64,000 bases of DNA from Haloarcula rara (lineage in GTDB: Archaea; Halobacteriota; Halobacteria; Halobacteriales; Haloarculaceae). Positions 16,236 through 25,401 of this stretch are shown one piece after another; position 1 is the stretch's first letter; each line of letters begins with the position of its first letter. Below the pieces are notes generated by a model, which saw only the letters and a list, made by a program, of their open reading frames with translations, had not been told where the DNA came from and did not search any database. A program made the translations under genes and the position numbers. The stretch covers positions 1,922,001 through 1,986,000 of the forward strand of contig NZ_CP119785.1 in NCBI RefSeq assembly GCF_029338235.1, given 5' to 3'.

Positions 16236-17160
16236 CGCGAACACCTCCCTGGTCGGTGCTGTTGTACAGGATTCGTTCGTTCTCGAGGGTGCCAAACAGC
16301 ATGAAGAACCTGACTCTGTCGATGCCGTTGTCGTTCATCGGCGCCTGTTCGACGGTCACGTTACCGCTCGTCGCGTCGGACCCGTTCAGCCCCAGCAGAC
16401 TGGTCTGGGGCTGTGCGGGGTCGCGGTAGCTCACCTGGTAGTCCGAGACGCCGGCGTCGTCTGCGGCGGCTACGACGGCATCTTCGGTGTTTCCGATCTC
16501 GTCGGCGTAGCCGGTGTTGACGGCGCGACCGCCGACGTAGACGGTCGCCTCCGCGACGGTCTCACGGTCGACAGTGAGATTATCGCCGCGCTCTTCCATT
16601 ACCGAGCCGACGAAGGAGCGCTGCATCGACTCGATGGCAGCGTACCACTCGTCCTGTGTCATCGCGCCGGCCTTGTCCGGACCTGTGGTCACGCCTGGCG
16701 GGAGGCCGCCACTCGACGAGACGCTCGCTCTGACACCGACGCTGCCGACGAGGCTGCCCGGCGTGACGTATATGCCGTCACTCGGGATGGCGGTGTAGTA
16801 CGCGCCGGAGGCTGCGGTGTCACCGACGCTCGTGTACACCGGCTTCTCCGCTTCGAGCCGTTTGACGGCCAGGTACATCGATTCGCTGGCCGCGGCCCCG
16901 CCACCGGGGCTGTTGATGTCGAGCACGACCGCTTTGACGGAGTCGTTCTGCCGGAGCGAGCGAAGCTCCGCGACGGTCTCCTGTGCGGACGAGCCCGTTA
17001 TCGGTTCGTCGACGTTCACCACGACGACGTGGTTCTCGTTACTTTCCGCGACTGCCACCGCGTAGGGTGCCACTGCGGCACCGATGAGGAGGGCGACGAT
17101 CGCGAGGACTGTGTACGACTGGAGGGCAGTCGCCACATACGTATCAATTGGGTTATCCAT
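16228..17160 (-). CDS. sppA: SppA-like S49 family membrane serine protease
   Basis: A 310-residue protein with an N-terminal helix (TVLAIVALLIGAAVAPYAVAVA) and an S49 peptidase domain. Seen: VKAVVLDINSPGGGAAASES, the nucleophile segment VGDTAASGAYYTA with the Ser of A-S-G, GSLVGSVGVRA, and TGPDKAGAMTQDEW containing the likely general-base Lys. Archaeal SppA proteins degrade membrane-associated peptides, including leftover signal peptides. The ATG at 17158-17160 leaves the anchor intact; longer in-frame starts add an unlikely Arg/Cys-rich stretch. Operon with the DUF4350-type gene downstream. Confidence 0.85.
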   Translation of the reverse strand: MDNPIDTYVATALQSYTVLAIVALLIGAAVAPYAVAVAESNENHVVVVNVDEPITGSSAQETVAELRSLRQNDSVKAVVLDINSPGGGAAASESMYLAVKRLEAEKPVYTSVGDTAASGAYYTAIPSDGIYVTPGSLVGSVGVRASVSSSGGLPPGVTTGPDKAGAMTQDEWYAAIESMQRSFVGSVMEERGDNLTVDRETVAEATVYVGGRAVNTGYADEIGNTEDAVVAAADDAGVSDYQVSYRDPAQPQTSLLGLNGSDATSGNVTVEQAPMNDNGIDRVRFFMLFGTLENERILYNSTDQGGVRDE

Positions 17161-17299
17161 AGCGCCTACATTCCGTCCCTGACACGTGCGCATAATAAAA
17201 CTATATGCATGTATCTGCGGCGCAGTTGGTCTCCGTTGTGCCGACTCGGTCCGACACCGACATGGCAAAGTTCCTTACGCTCGCCCCGCAAGCGCGGGT

Positions 17300-19285
17300 A
17301 TGGACCAACGGACGCCACCCCAGACCGAGGAAGGCTGGTACGTGCTCCACGACTGTCGCCGTGTCGACTGGGACGCCTGGCGCGACGCTCCCCAGCGGGC
17401 CCGTGACCGGGCGCTCGCCGAGGGTATCGATTTCCTCGAAGGCTACGAGTCAGTGGCTGACGCCGAGGAGGGCCAGACGGCCGTCTACACCGTCATGGGT
17501 CACAAGGCCGACCTGCTGATACTGCACCTGCGGCCGACGATGGCAGACCTCGACGCCGCCGAGCGCCACTTCGAGCAGACCGAGTTTGCGGCCTACACCG
17601 ACCAAGCGTTCTCCTACGTCTCGGTCACGGAAGCGTCGGGCTACACAGAGAAGGCCCGCGAGTACTTCGAGGGCGAGGTCGACGACGACTCCGGCCTGGC
17701 ACAGTACATCCAGGCACGGCTCCACCCCGACGTGCCCGACGAGGAGTTCGTCTGTTTCTACCCGATGAGCAAGCGCCGGGACCCAGAGCAGAACTGGTAC
17801 GATATGTCCTTCGAGGAGCGGGCCGCCCACATCAAGCGCCACGGCGACATCGGCCGTGGCTACGGCGGGAAAGTGAACCAGATGATATGTGGCTCCATCG
17901 GCTTCGACGACTGGGAGTGGGGCATCACGCTGTGGAGCGACGACATGACCCACATCAAGGAGCTGCTGACCGAGATGCGATTCGACCCGTCGACCTCGCG
18001 CTTTGCGGAGTTCGGTCCGTTCTACGTCGGCCGCCGGTTCGCGCCGGCAGACCTGCCTGCCGTCCTGGCCGGACACAGAGTCCCGACCGACGAGGCCGAT
18101 GGGGTACCGTCGACCGCCACAGACGACCAGTCGGCCCACGCCACCGCGACCGACGCGCACGCGGCCGATAGCGGGCACTCGGGCGACGCCGACGGCCACG
18201 GGAACGCCCACCCCGGCAGCGCGGGCGAGGGCGACCACCCACACGGCGACGACGCCGCCGACGCCGACCACCCCACGAGCGGCGATAGCGAAGACAGCTC
18301 GTCGGGTAGCACCGGCGGCCGCCCGGACGTCTCGGGCGACTTCGAGGAGGTCGACGACGCCGTGGGCCGGCTGGGCCGGCTGGGCCTCCACGAGGGCGAG
18401 GCCTACGACGCCGGCGATTACGCGCTCGTCTTCCACTCCTCGGGGGACGCCGAAGACCTCGTCGACGACGTGGGCGAGCTCGCCGAGAGCTTCGACCACT
18501 ACGACCGCCACGTCACGACGACGGTGCGGGCCCAGAGCGGCCAGAGCTACGTCGTCAGTATCTGGACCGCGAAGGAGGCCGCCGAGACCGCCGCCGGCTT
18601 CCTCGGCGACCTCGACGGCATCGAGGAGCGCGTGGGCGGCCAGCTCGGCGAGCCCGACGGGGCGGCTGACAGCGACGAGGACGACCGGACCGCTGCGTCC
18701 TCTCAGTCCATCCGCGAGGAACTGGACGCCGAGGGGGTCTACGCCGGCCAGCCCCACGGCGAGGACGTCTACGCCCTCGTCGTCTACTCCGAGGCCGACC
18801 CGGAGACGCTGGCTGAGGAGGTCTCGGGGCTGCGTGACGCCTTCGACCGCTACGACACGCACGTGCGGACGACCATCTACGAAGATACGGACTCCGACAC
18901 CACCGCCGTCGCCTCCCTGTGGGACACCGAGGACGCCGCCGGAACGGCGAGTGACTACCTCACGGACCTCCCCGGCGTCGTCCGTCGACAGGGCGAGAGC
19001 GACGGCTTCGGGACGATGGGGATGTTCTACACCGTCAAACCCGACTACTGCGAGGACTTCGTCGCAAAGTTCGACGCCGTCGGCGACCTGCTGGCGGAGA
19101 TGGACGGTCACCGCGAGACGGCGCTGCTTGCCAATCGCGACGACGCGAACGATATGTTCATCGCCAGCCAGTGGGACAGCAAAGACGACGCCATGGCCTT
19201 CTTCCGCTCGGATGAGTTCTCCGAGACCGTCAGCTGGGGCCGGGACGTGCTGGCGGACCGACCGCGCCACGTCTTCCTGGCGTAG
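17300..19285 (+). CDS. pitA: PitA-type fusion: HemQ/chlorite-dismutase-like domain plus ABM-type domains
   Basis: A 661-residue protein. Residues ~10-260 are a chlorite-dismutase-fold heme domain with VCFYPMSKRR, HGDIGRGYGGKVNQMICGS, DDWEWGITLW and RFAEFGPFYVGRRF. Tyr154 and His181 are 27 residues apart, the same spacing as the catalytic Tyr and proximal His of bacterial coproheme decarboxylase (147/174 in Listeria HemQ, from memory), so decarboxylase-like chemistry fits better than chlorite dismutation. Residues ~275-345 are a His/Asp/Gly-rich linker, ~350-450 and ~465-565 are two related degenerate repeats, and ~570-661 is an antibiotic-biosynthesis-monooxygenase-like domain. This architecture was described as Haloferax PitA. 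A TTCCTTA box lies about 27 bases upstream of ATG 17300. Confidence 0.85.
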   Translation: MDQRTPPQTEEGWYVLHDCRRVDWDAWRDAPQRARDRALAEGIDFLEGYESVADAEEGQTAVYTVMGHKADLLILHLRPTMADLDAAERHFEQTEFAAYTDQAFSYVSVTEASGYTEKAREYFEGEVDDDSGLAQYIQARLHPDVPDEEFVCFYPMSKRRDPEQNWYDMSFEERAAHIKRHGDIGRGYGGKVNQMICGSIGFDDWEWGITLWSDDMTHIKELLTEMRFDPSTSRFAEFGPFYVGRRFAPADLPAVLAGHRVPTDEADGVPSTATDDQSAHATATDAHAADSGHSGDADGHGNAHPGSAGEGDHPHGDDAADADHPTSGDSEDSSSGSTGGRPDVSGDFEEVDDAVGRLGRLGLHEGEAYDAGDYALVFHSSGDAEDLVDDVGELAESFDHYDRHVTTTVRAQSGQSYVVSIWTAKEAAETAAGFLGDLDGIEERVGGQLGEPDGAADSDEDDRTAASSQSIREELDAEGVYAGQPHGEDVYALVVYSEADPETLAEEVSGLRDAFDRYDTHVRTTIYEDTDSDTTAVASLWDTEDAAGTASDYLTDLPGVVRRQGESDGFGTMGMFYTVKPDYCEDFVAKFDAVGDLLAEMDGHRETALLANRDDANDMFIASQWDSKDDAMAFFRSDEFSETVSWGRDVLADRPRHVFLA

Positions 19286-19353
19286 TGGCTCAGGTTTTCG
19301 TTACTGATAACTAATCGACAAGCGTTTTTACCTGTCCACCGCTATCGCGAGCA

Positions 19354-21054
19354 ATGGTGGGCGAGGCGGGACTAAGCGTCGCTATCGCCGTCATGATGCT
19401 CGCCGCGGCCCTCGCCAGCTACGGGTTCGCCTGGTACTCCCGGCGACGGGCCGAGCACCCCATCTCCGACCGCTTCGCGCTGCTGATGGTCGCCGACGGC
19501 TCCTGGGCGCTGTTCCTGTTGCTCGGGCACCTGAGCCCGACCGACTCCCTCGCGCTCCTGTCGCGGACGCCGATGACGGCCTCGGCGGTCTTCGCCACCG
19601 TCTTCTGGTTCATGTTCGTCATCGAATACACCGGCGACAGCGAGTGGATACCCGACGTGACAGAGTGGCTACTCGCCATAGCAGCCGCCGGCTACGTGGT
19701 CGTCTTCGCGCTCAACCCCGGCGGTATCGCCTACTCCAGCCGTGGTGTCGCCAGTTTCGGTTACCTCCGCGTGCCCTACGAGGTGTTTGGGCCGTTCATG
19801 ATCGGCTACACCCTCTACACGTACGTCGTCCTCCTGTTCACGTTCGGGCTGCTGGGGCGGTTCCTGCTCCAGACGCGCAACCTCTACCGGAAACAGGCGG
19901 CCGTTATCTTCGGAGTGACCTTTCTGGTCCTGGTCTCGACAGTCGTCTACGTGTCGGGGGTTTCGCCCCATCCGCGGCTGGACCTGACGCCGGTCTTCTT
20001 CGTCCTTCAGGCCGTCGGAATCGGCATAGCGCTGTACCGATACGACTTCCTCGACGTCGAACCGATGGCGGCCCACACGCTGCTCGAAGAGATGGCCGAC
20101 CCGGTGTTTGTCGTCGACTCCAGCGACCGGCTGGTCGACTGGAACGACGCCGCCGACGCCTACGTGGAGCGCGACGACGGCCAGACGGTCCTCGACGATA
20201 TCGCTATTCCGGGCCTCCCGAGGACGCTGACCGTCACCGACGGCGGGTCGGGCGGCGACACGAGCACAGTGACGACGACGAGGGCCGACGGGAGCCGGGA
20301 ACGGGTCACTTTCGACGTGCGGACGACGCCCATCGAGGACCGCTACGATATCGTCCGGGGTCGCGCCGTCGTCCTCAGGGACGTCACCGAGCAGGAGCAG
20401 CGAAAACGTGCCCTCGAAACCCAGAACGAACGGCTGGAGGAGTTCACCGGGATGGTCAGTCACGACCTCCGGAACCCGCTGCAGGTCATCGACAGCCGCA
20501 TCGAACTCGCCAGACAGACCGGCGACCTCTCCCATCTCGAGGACGCCGGCGAGGCGACCCGGCGCATGGAGGAGCTGCTCGACGACCTCCTCGACCTGGC
20601 GCGGGAGGGCCAGGTGCTGGACGAGACGCGCGAGCTCGACCTGGCCAACTGTGCGAGACGCGCCTGGGACTCCGTCGACGCGCCCGAGGCCACGCTGTCC
20701 GTCGAGACCGACCGCGTCGTCGTCGCCGACGAGTCACGGCTCCGGCAGGTGTTCGAGAACCTCTTTCGCAATTCGATAGAGCACGGCGGCCCCGAGGTGA
20801 CTGTCACGGTCGGGGACGCCGACGGCGGGTTCTACATCGCCGACGACGGCCCGGGTATCCCCGCCGACCAGCGCGACAGCGTCTTCGACTTGGGCGAGAC
20901 CTCCTCGGCCGACGGCACCGGCTTCGGCCTCGCTATCGTCGAGCGCGTCGTCGCGGCCCACGGCTGGTCGGTATCGGCGAGCGAAGGCGAGAGCGGCGGT
21001 GCCCGCTTCGATGTCTCACTCTCGGAGCGGACCCTGCCTGCACTCGACGAGTGA
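19354..21054 (+). CDS. Membrane sensor histidine kinase (7TM-PAS-HisKA-HATPase)
   Basis: A 566-residue kinase. Residues 1-225 hold about seven membrane helices of the haloarchaeal histidine-kinase 7TM type, residues ~235-350 a PAS domain (DPVFVVDSSDRLVDWNDAADA, VLRDVTEQEQ), then a dimerisation helix with the phospho-accepting His in MVSHDLRNPLQVI (~370-380). The ATPase boxes follow: N box FENLFRNSIEHGG, G1 ADDGPGIP and G2 DGTGFGLAIVERVV. No response regulator gene is next to it, so the partner is elsewhere. The ligand or physical input of the 7TM part is unknown. A TTTTTACC box precedes ATG 19354 by about 28 bases. Confidence 0.92.
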   Translation: MVGEAGLSVAIAVMMLAAALASYGFAWYSRRRAEHPISDRFALLMVADGSWALFLLLGHLSPTDSLALLSRTPMTASAVFATVFWFMFVIEYTGDSEWIPDVTEWLLAIAAAGYVVVFALNPGGIAYSSRGVASFGYLRVPYEVFGPFMIGYTLYTYVVLLFTFGLLGRFLLQTRNLYRKQAAVIFGVTFLVLVSTVVYVSGVSPHPRLDLTPVFFVLQAVGIGIALYRYDFLDVEPMAAHTLLEEMADPVFVVDSSDRLVDWNDAADAYVERDDGQTVLDDIAIPGLPRTLTVTDGGSGGDTSTVTTTRADGSRERVTFDVRTTPIEDRYDIVRGRAVVLRDVTEQEQRKRALETQNERLEEFTGMVSHDLRNPLQVIDSRIELARQTGDLSHLEDAGEATRRMEELLDDLLDLAREGQVLDETRELDLANCARRAWDSVDAPEATLSVETDRVVVADESRLRQVFENLFRNSIEHGGPEVTVTVGDADGGFYIADDGPGIPADQRDSVFDLGETSSADGTGFGLAIVERVVAAHGWSVSASEGESGGARFDVSLSERTLPALDE

Positions 21055-21063
21055 CGCCGCGGG

Positions 21064-21831
21064 CTACCTGGTCGGTTCGGCGACGAACCGCAACCGCCGG
21101 TAATCGGCCGTCCAGGTCTCCGTCTCGGAGTCATAGAGGTCCGGGCGCAGGCGCTCCTCGACACCATCGAGGATGGCCTCGCGGTCCGCCTCGGAGACCC
21201 CCTCGAACAGTTCGTCGCCGAACATCCCGACCCACTCGCGCAGCCCAGAGGCCCCGCCGTCCAGTTCCGTCGGCCGGTCGAACAGCGCCGCGTCGGTGAC
21301 CTCCAGCCCGTGGGCCGCCAGACGGGGCGCGTACTCGCCGACGCTCGGGAAGTACCACGAGTGGTTGGTGTCGTAGCCGCGCGCGTCGAGTTCGGCCCGG
21401 ACGGCCCGCTCGACCCGCTGGACGTTGCCCCGGCCCCCGAACTCCGCGACGAAGCGGCCCGTCTCGCCCAGTGCCTCGCTGACCATCGACAGGACTGCGT
21501 CGTGGTCCTCGTCGGGAATCCAGTGCAGCGCGGCGTTCGAGAAGACGGCGTCGAACGCGTCGGGCTCGTACTCGCGGGCGTCGGCCACCGCAAAGTGCAG
21601 GTCGGGGTACCGCTCGCGGGCCTGCTCGACCATCGACTCGGCGGCGTCGATGCCCACGACCTCGGCCCCGCTGTCGGCGATGACTGCCGTCAGCGTGCCC
21701 GTCCCACAGCCGAGGTCGAGGATGCGCTCCCCGGGCTGAGGGTCCAGCAACCGCACCACGTCCCTTCCGTACTCCGCGACGAAGCCGTGGCCCTCGTCGT
21801 AGTCCTCTGGGTCCCACTCGTTGTCTGGCAT
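21064..21831 (-). CDS. SAM-dependent methyltransferase, class I
   Basis: A 255-residue protein with motif I ERILDLGCGTGTLTAVIA, motif II EVVGIDAAESMVEQAR, and FDAVFSNAALHWIPDEDHDAV, which resembles the trans-aconitate/biotin-type (Tam/BioC-like) methyltransferase subgroup. The substrate is not predictable. The ATG at 21829-21831 follows a TATA-like sequence (21853-21860 on the other strand) at leaderless spacing. The 3' end is convergent with the histidine kinase, with only 9 bases between stops. Hairpin copy B sits directly upstream of its promoter. Confidence 0.85.
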   Translation of the reverse strand: MPDNEWDPEDYDEGHGFVAEYGRDVVRLLDPQPGERILDLGCGTGTLTAVIADSGAEVVGIDAAESMVEQARERYPDLHFAVADAREYEPDAFDAVFSNAALHWIPDEDHDAVLSMVSEALGETGRFVAEFGGRGNVQRVERAVRAELDARGYDTNHSWYFPSVGEYAPRLAAHGLEVTDAALFDRPTELDGGASGLREWVGMFGDELFEGVSEADREAILDGVEERLRPDLYDSETETWTADYRRLRFVAEPTR

Positions 21832-21888
21832 ACCGGGGCGACGGCCGGATGCGGATAAAAACTGTCGGGGGTGTGAGAGGGCGCTCCC

Positions 21889-21971
21889 ATACGGATGGTT
21901 GTAGATTATTCCCGGACAGCGGCGACGCCGGGGGTCGCTGCGTCCCGGTAAACCGCTACAACCATCCGTAT
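21889..21971. repeat. Gene-end hairpin element, copy B
   Basis: An 83-base element with perfect 16-base arms, ATACGGATGGTTGTAG (21889-21904) and CTACAACCATCCGTAT (21956-21971). The inner part contains a second G/C-rich stem and the shared CCGGTAAACCGCTACA end. Its right edge touches the stop codon of the SufU-like gene. In that gene's direction it begins directly after TGA, so a role as transcript 3' end structure is plausible. Confidence 0.65.
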
Positions 21972-22399
21972 CAGTCGTCGTCTTCGGTCGTTGTCCGCTC
22001 GATATCCAGCTCGTCGAAGTAGATATTCGCGCCGTCCTGAGCGACCTTCTCGGCCAGCACGGCACATTTGATACGCATCGGGGAGATGTCGACCCCGAGC
22101 ATGTCGACGATGTCGTCGCGGTCCATCTCGCGGAGCTCCTCGACGGCCATCCCGTGGAGGCGCTCTGAGAGCATCGACGCCGAGGCCTGGGAGATGGCAC
22201 AGCCGTCCCCGCGGAAGGCGACCTGCTCGATTGTCTCCTCGTCCTCGCTCAACACCACGTCCATCCGGATTTCGTCACCGCACATCGGGTTCTCGCCGAC
22301 GTGGGTGAAGGTGGGATCCTCGAGCTCCCCCGTATTCCGGGGGTTCTTGTAGTGGTCGAGAATCTGCTGCCGGTACATGTCGGAGCCTCCGATACCCAT
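21971..22399 (-). CDS. sufU: SufU/IscU-like iron-sulfur scaffold protein
   Basis: A 142-residue protein with the three conserved Cys of the family: ENPMCGDEIRMDV, FRGDGCAISQASASML and MRIKCAVLAEKVA, plus the starting QQILDHYKNPRN helix. SufU proteins bind zinc and accept persulfide sulfur from SufS; IscU proteins build clusters. The SufS gene lies about 1.5 kb upstream on the same strand with a TauE/SafE exporter between them, which favours a SufU-type role. The ATG at 22397-22399 fits a CTTATCCG box at 22426-22433 (other strand); a later in-frame ATG at 22378 (MYRQQIL) is possible. Confidence 0.9.
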   Translation of the reverse strand: MGIGGSDMYRQQILDHYKNPRNTGELEDPTFTHVGENPMCGDEIRMDVVLSEDEETIEQVAFRGDGCAISQASASMLSERLHGMAVEELREMDRDDIVDMLGVDISPMRIKCAVLAEKVAQDGANIYFDELDIERTTTEDDD

Positions 22400-22527
22400 T
22401 GTTGAACTCTTGTACGGTACTCCGGCGGATAAGGGTTGCCTCTCCACCCTTTTTTGGCGGGGTCACACTGTGTGCCCAGACAGCGGGACCGCCGCTCCGG
22501 TACCCCCTCGGCGAGTGGCGCCGGGCG

Positions 22528-23451
22528 CTACAGGAACAGCGCGGGCACCGTGTTCCGGAAGATGTTGAGCGAGATGAGAAAGAGGAGCCCGACGACGAAC
22601 CAGTTGAACTTCGCCTCGTCTATCTCCAGGCGTCGGAGGTACGTCCCCACCAGGAGGCCGACGACGGTGACGACCGCGATTACGGAGCCGAGCCAGAGGC
22701 GATAGGGCGTCAGCAGGTCGGTGAAAAAGAGCATCTGGACGATGCGGACCGTAAATATCGTCCCCAGGACCATCGACAGGCCGCCGATGTACCGCTCGAC
22801 GTCCCGCTCGAAGGTGTGAAAGTACGTCGGGAGCAGCGGCCCGAGGTTGGCGACGGCAAGCAGGAACCCCTGCAGGAAGCCCGCGACGCTGAGCGCGACC
22901 GGATGGTGGGCCTCCTGGACGGTCACGAAGTTCTGGGCGACCTGGAACAGGACGTAGCCGAAGATGACCAGCCCGATGAGGAACGGGACGATGGGGCCGG
23001 CCCGGAACCTCGCGAGGAAGGTGACGCCGATGACGGTGCCGATGACGGCCAGCACCAGCAGGACCCACTCCTCGCGGACGAACGCCAGCCCGGTGTCGGT
23101 CTCGCCGACCTGGAACATGTTCAGCATCCACGGCGGGATGGCAAGCACCGCGACGGCGAGTGTCGGGTCGATGACCGAGGCGAAGATAGGGGTCGTGATA
23201 AGCGCGTAGCCGAAGCCGATCATCCCCTTGACGGCGCCGGCGACGACGGCGACGACCACGAACAGCGCGAGCAGCCCCCCGGAGACGTCCGACTGGAGCC
23301 CCTTCGTGACGTTGTCCATCCCGGGAAAGAACACGATAGCGCCGGCCGCGACTGCGAGCGTCGCGGCTGCCATCATCACCTCGCGGTACCGGAAGTCGAC
23401 GAGGTTCGCCAGGAACTGTTCGGCGTCGATGTGTGGTTGGTCTGAACTCAT
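22528..23451 (-). CDS. TauE/SafE-family sulfite/sulfonate exporter-like membrane protein
   Basis: A 307-residue protein with about eight membrane helices. The family pattern is visible in LLALFVVVAVVAGAVKGMIGFGYALITTP (first conserved half, G-F-G signature) and VALSVAGFLQGFLLAVANLGPLLPTYF (second half). TauE/SafE proteins export sulfite, sulfoacetate or related anions, or take up sulfonates; the direction and substrate are not readable. Position between SufU and SufS suggests handling of sulfur compounds, but that is inference only. The N-terminal 40 residues before the first helix are polar and include HIDAEQFLANLVDFRYREV. Confidence 0.82.
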   Translation of the reverse strand: MSSDQPHIDAEQFLANLVDFRYREVMMAAATLAVAAGAIVFFPGMDNVTKGLQSDVSGGLLALFVVVAVVAGAVKGMIGFGYALITTPIFASVIDPTLAVAVLAIPPWMLNMFQVGETDTGLAFVREEWVLLVLAVIGTVIGVTFLARFRAGPIVPFLIGLVIFGYVLFQVAQNFVTVQEAHHPVALSVAGFLQGFLLAVANLGPLLPTYFHTFERDVERYIGGLSMVLGTIFTVRIVQMLFFTDLLTPYRLWLGSVIAVVTVVGLLVGTYLRRLEIDEAKFNWFVVGLLFLISLNIFRNTVPALFL

Positions 23452-23922
23452 GAACGGATGGAAAGCGAGTAGCTGAGTGGTCCGTCCTATAACACAGCCG
23501 CACTTCTCTCCGTCCTTACCGGTCGTATCTGAAGCGACCGGTGACTGGGTCGCTGGTCACTCGCCCGGTATGACGGAGTTTTCCGGCCCCCTCCTACGCT
23601 ATCGACCGTTTCGGTCGCGTCATAGACGCCCGCAAGTTTTGCTCACTGTGCCCTCCCGAGCGCGGTCGAAGACGCTCGCTCGTTCCGAGTTGCTTCGCCA
23701 TGCGAAGCAACTCGTGTCAGGCAAACAGCTGACGAGCCTGGCGAGACTCGCTGCACTCGTCTCGCTGGCTCTCGGCTCACTTTGTTCGCCGAGAACGTCG
23801 TCTATCGCGACGACACTCGTCAGGCAAACAGCTGACGAGCCTGGCGAGACTCGCTGCACTCGTCTCGCTGGCTCTCGGCTCACTTTATTCGCCGAGAACG
23901 TCGTCTATCGCGACGACACTCG
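23452..23922. repeat. Repeat-filled gap between TauE and SufS genes: 103-bp direct repeat and a triloop palindrome
   Basis: 471 bases without a credible gene. A perfect hairpin with 12-base arms and a 3-base loop (GAGTTGCTTCGC, CAT, GCGAAGCAACTC) lies at 23687-23713. Two near-identical 103-base units start at 23716 and 23819, and a third start at 23922 continues into the sufS 3' end (GTCAGGCAAACAGCTGACGA). Each unit therefore contains a copy of the last sufS codons and stop. The two full units differ at one visible base (TTTGTTCG/TTTATTCG), suggesting a recent duplication. The first 230 bases show no structure beyond short GC repeats. Confidence 0.85.
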
Positions 23923-25170
23923 TCAGGCAAACAGCTGACGAGCGTCGTCGATGGCCTCGACCAGCTTGTCGACCTCTTCTTTCGTGTTGTAGACGTAGAA
24001 GGACGCTCGCGCGGAGGCGGGAACGCCGAGCTTGTCGTGGAGCGGCTGCGTGCAGTGGTCGCCCGCTCGAATCGCCACCGCCGAGTCGTTGAGGATAGAG
24101 GAGAGGTCGTGGGCGTGGACGGAGTTCAAGTTAAAGGAGACGAGACCGCCCCGTTCGACGCCGGCGGGCGGGCCGAGGATGTCGATGTCACCCTCGCCTT
24201 CCAGCTGTTCGATGGCGTACTGGGCGAGTTCGTTCTCGTGGCGCCGGATGGCGTCCATGCCGATATCGTCCAGATAGTCACAGGCCTCCGCGAGCGCGAT
24301 GCCCTGACAGATGACCGGCGTGCCGGCCTCGAACTTCCAGGGGAGCTCGTGCCAGGTCGAGTCCTCGAAGGTGACCTTGTTTATCATCATCCCGCCGTAG
24401 AGATACGGCTCCATCTCTTCGAGGATGTGCTTCTTGCCGTAGAGGACACCGATACCGGTGGGCCCGGCCATCTTGTGCCCCGAGAAGGCCAGAAAGTCCG
24501 CGTCGATGGCCTCGACGTCTACGGGACGATTCGGCACCGACTGGGCGCCGTCGACGAAGATGTAGGCGTCGTGGTCGTGGGCGATGTCAGCGAGTTCGGA
24601 GACCGGATTCACGGTCCCTAGCGTGTTCGAGACGTGGACGACGCTGACCATCGCGGTGTCGTCGCCGATGAGTTCGCGGGCGTGGTCCATGTCCAGGGTC
24701 CCGTCCTCCTCGACCTCGATGTAGCGACAGGTCGCGCCGGTCTTCTTGCAGATCTGCTGCCAGGTGACCAGCGAGGCGTGGTGTTCCATCTCGGTGAGGA
24801 CGACCTCGTCCCCGGGCCCGAGTTCGTTCAGGCCCCAGGCGTAGGCGACGAGGTTCTCGCTCTCGGTGGTGTTCTTCGTGAAGACGATCTCCTCGCGGCC
24901 GCCGGAGGCGCCGATGAACTCGGCGACCCGGTCGTGGGCCTCCTCGTAGGCGATGGAGGCCTCCTGGCTCAGCTGGTGGAGCCCGCGGTGGACGTTGGCG
25001 TTCGTGTGGCGATAGTAGTGAGCGATGGTGTCGACGACCCGGTCGGGGGTCTGGGTCGTCGCAGCGTTGTCGAGATAGACGAGCTGCTCGCCACCGAACT
25101 CCCGCTGGAGGATCGGATACTCCTCGCGGATGGCCTCCACGTCGAGCGGTTCGATATCGGTTTGTCCCAT
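23923..25170 (-). CDS. sufS: SufS-type cysteine desulfurase
   Basis: A 415-residue PLP enzyme that removes sulfur from cysteine for Fe-S cluster assembly. Seen: VYLDNAATTQTPDRV, NVHRGLHQLSQEASIAYE, IVFTKNTTESENLVAYAWG, MEHHASLVTWQQI, FVDGAQSVPNRPVDV, the PLP Lys in LAFSGHKMAGPTGIGVLYGKK, and the active-site Cys region IRAGDHCTQPLHDKLG with the Cys directly after DH, as in group II (SufS) enzymes. The length matches SufS. Its last codons are repeated twice downstream (23716-23922). The partner scaffold SufU lies further downstream on the same strand. Confidence 0.95.
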   Translation of the reverse strand: MGQTDIEPLDVEAIREEYPILQREFGGEQLVYLDNAATTQTPDRVVDTIAHYYRHTNANVHRGLHQLSQEASIAYEEAHDRVAEFIGASGGREEIVFTKNTTESENLVAYAWGLNELGPGDEVVLTEMEHHASLVTWQQICKKTGATCRYIEVEEDGTLDMDHARELIGDDTAMVSVVHVSNTLGTVNPVSELADIAHDHDAYIFVDGAQSVPNRPVDVEAIDADFLAFSGHKMAGPTGIGVLYGKKHILEEMEPYLYGGMMINKVTFEDSTWHELPWKFEAGTPVICQGIALAEACDYLDDIGMDAIRRHENELAQYAIEQLEGEGDIDILGPPAGVERGGLVSFNLNSVHAHDLSSILNDSAVAIRAGDHCTQPLHDKLGVPASARASFYVYNTKEEVDKLVEAIDDARQLFA

Positions 25171-25366
25171 TGGCTAGTGACAGGGGTTGGGCAGTGAACT
25201 TTCTTTTGGTTCACCAAAACCACGCTTCGTCTGGAGCGAAAACAGCCCGTCCGGGCGGTCCGTGAGTATCACCGCGGATACCCACAGGGGCCTCGCTGTC
25301 CGGCCGCCGCCTGATGTATTCGGCCCGTTCGGGGCTCCGTTTATCAGCCGCTGAAATAGTGACAAA

Positions 25367-25375
25367 TATTTTATG
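25367..25375 (+). promoter_or_regulatory. TATA box for the CBM-like gene
   Basis: TATTTTATG is centred about 28-30 bases before ATG 25402 in the 230-base divergent region between sufS and the next gene. The rest of this gap is GC-rich and featureless. Confidence 0.5.
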
Positions 25376-25401
25376 AGTGTGGCTGTACTGTACCACCAGC
25401 G

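Noticed and set aside
17450..19270. About 600-codon minus-strand frame opposite the PitA-type gene
   Set aside because: Same codon-bias shadow effect. The plus strand encodes recognisable heme-domain and ABM motifs.
17300..19285. Chlorite dismutase
   Set aside because: A Tyr in the HemQ position at the correct spacing from the heme His, and the PitA architecture, favour coproheme-type chemistry; there is no evidence for chlorite metabolism.
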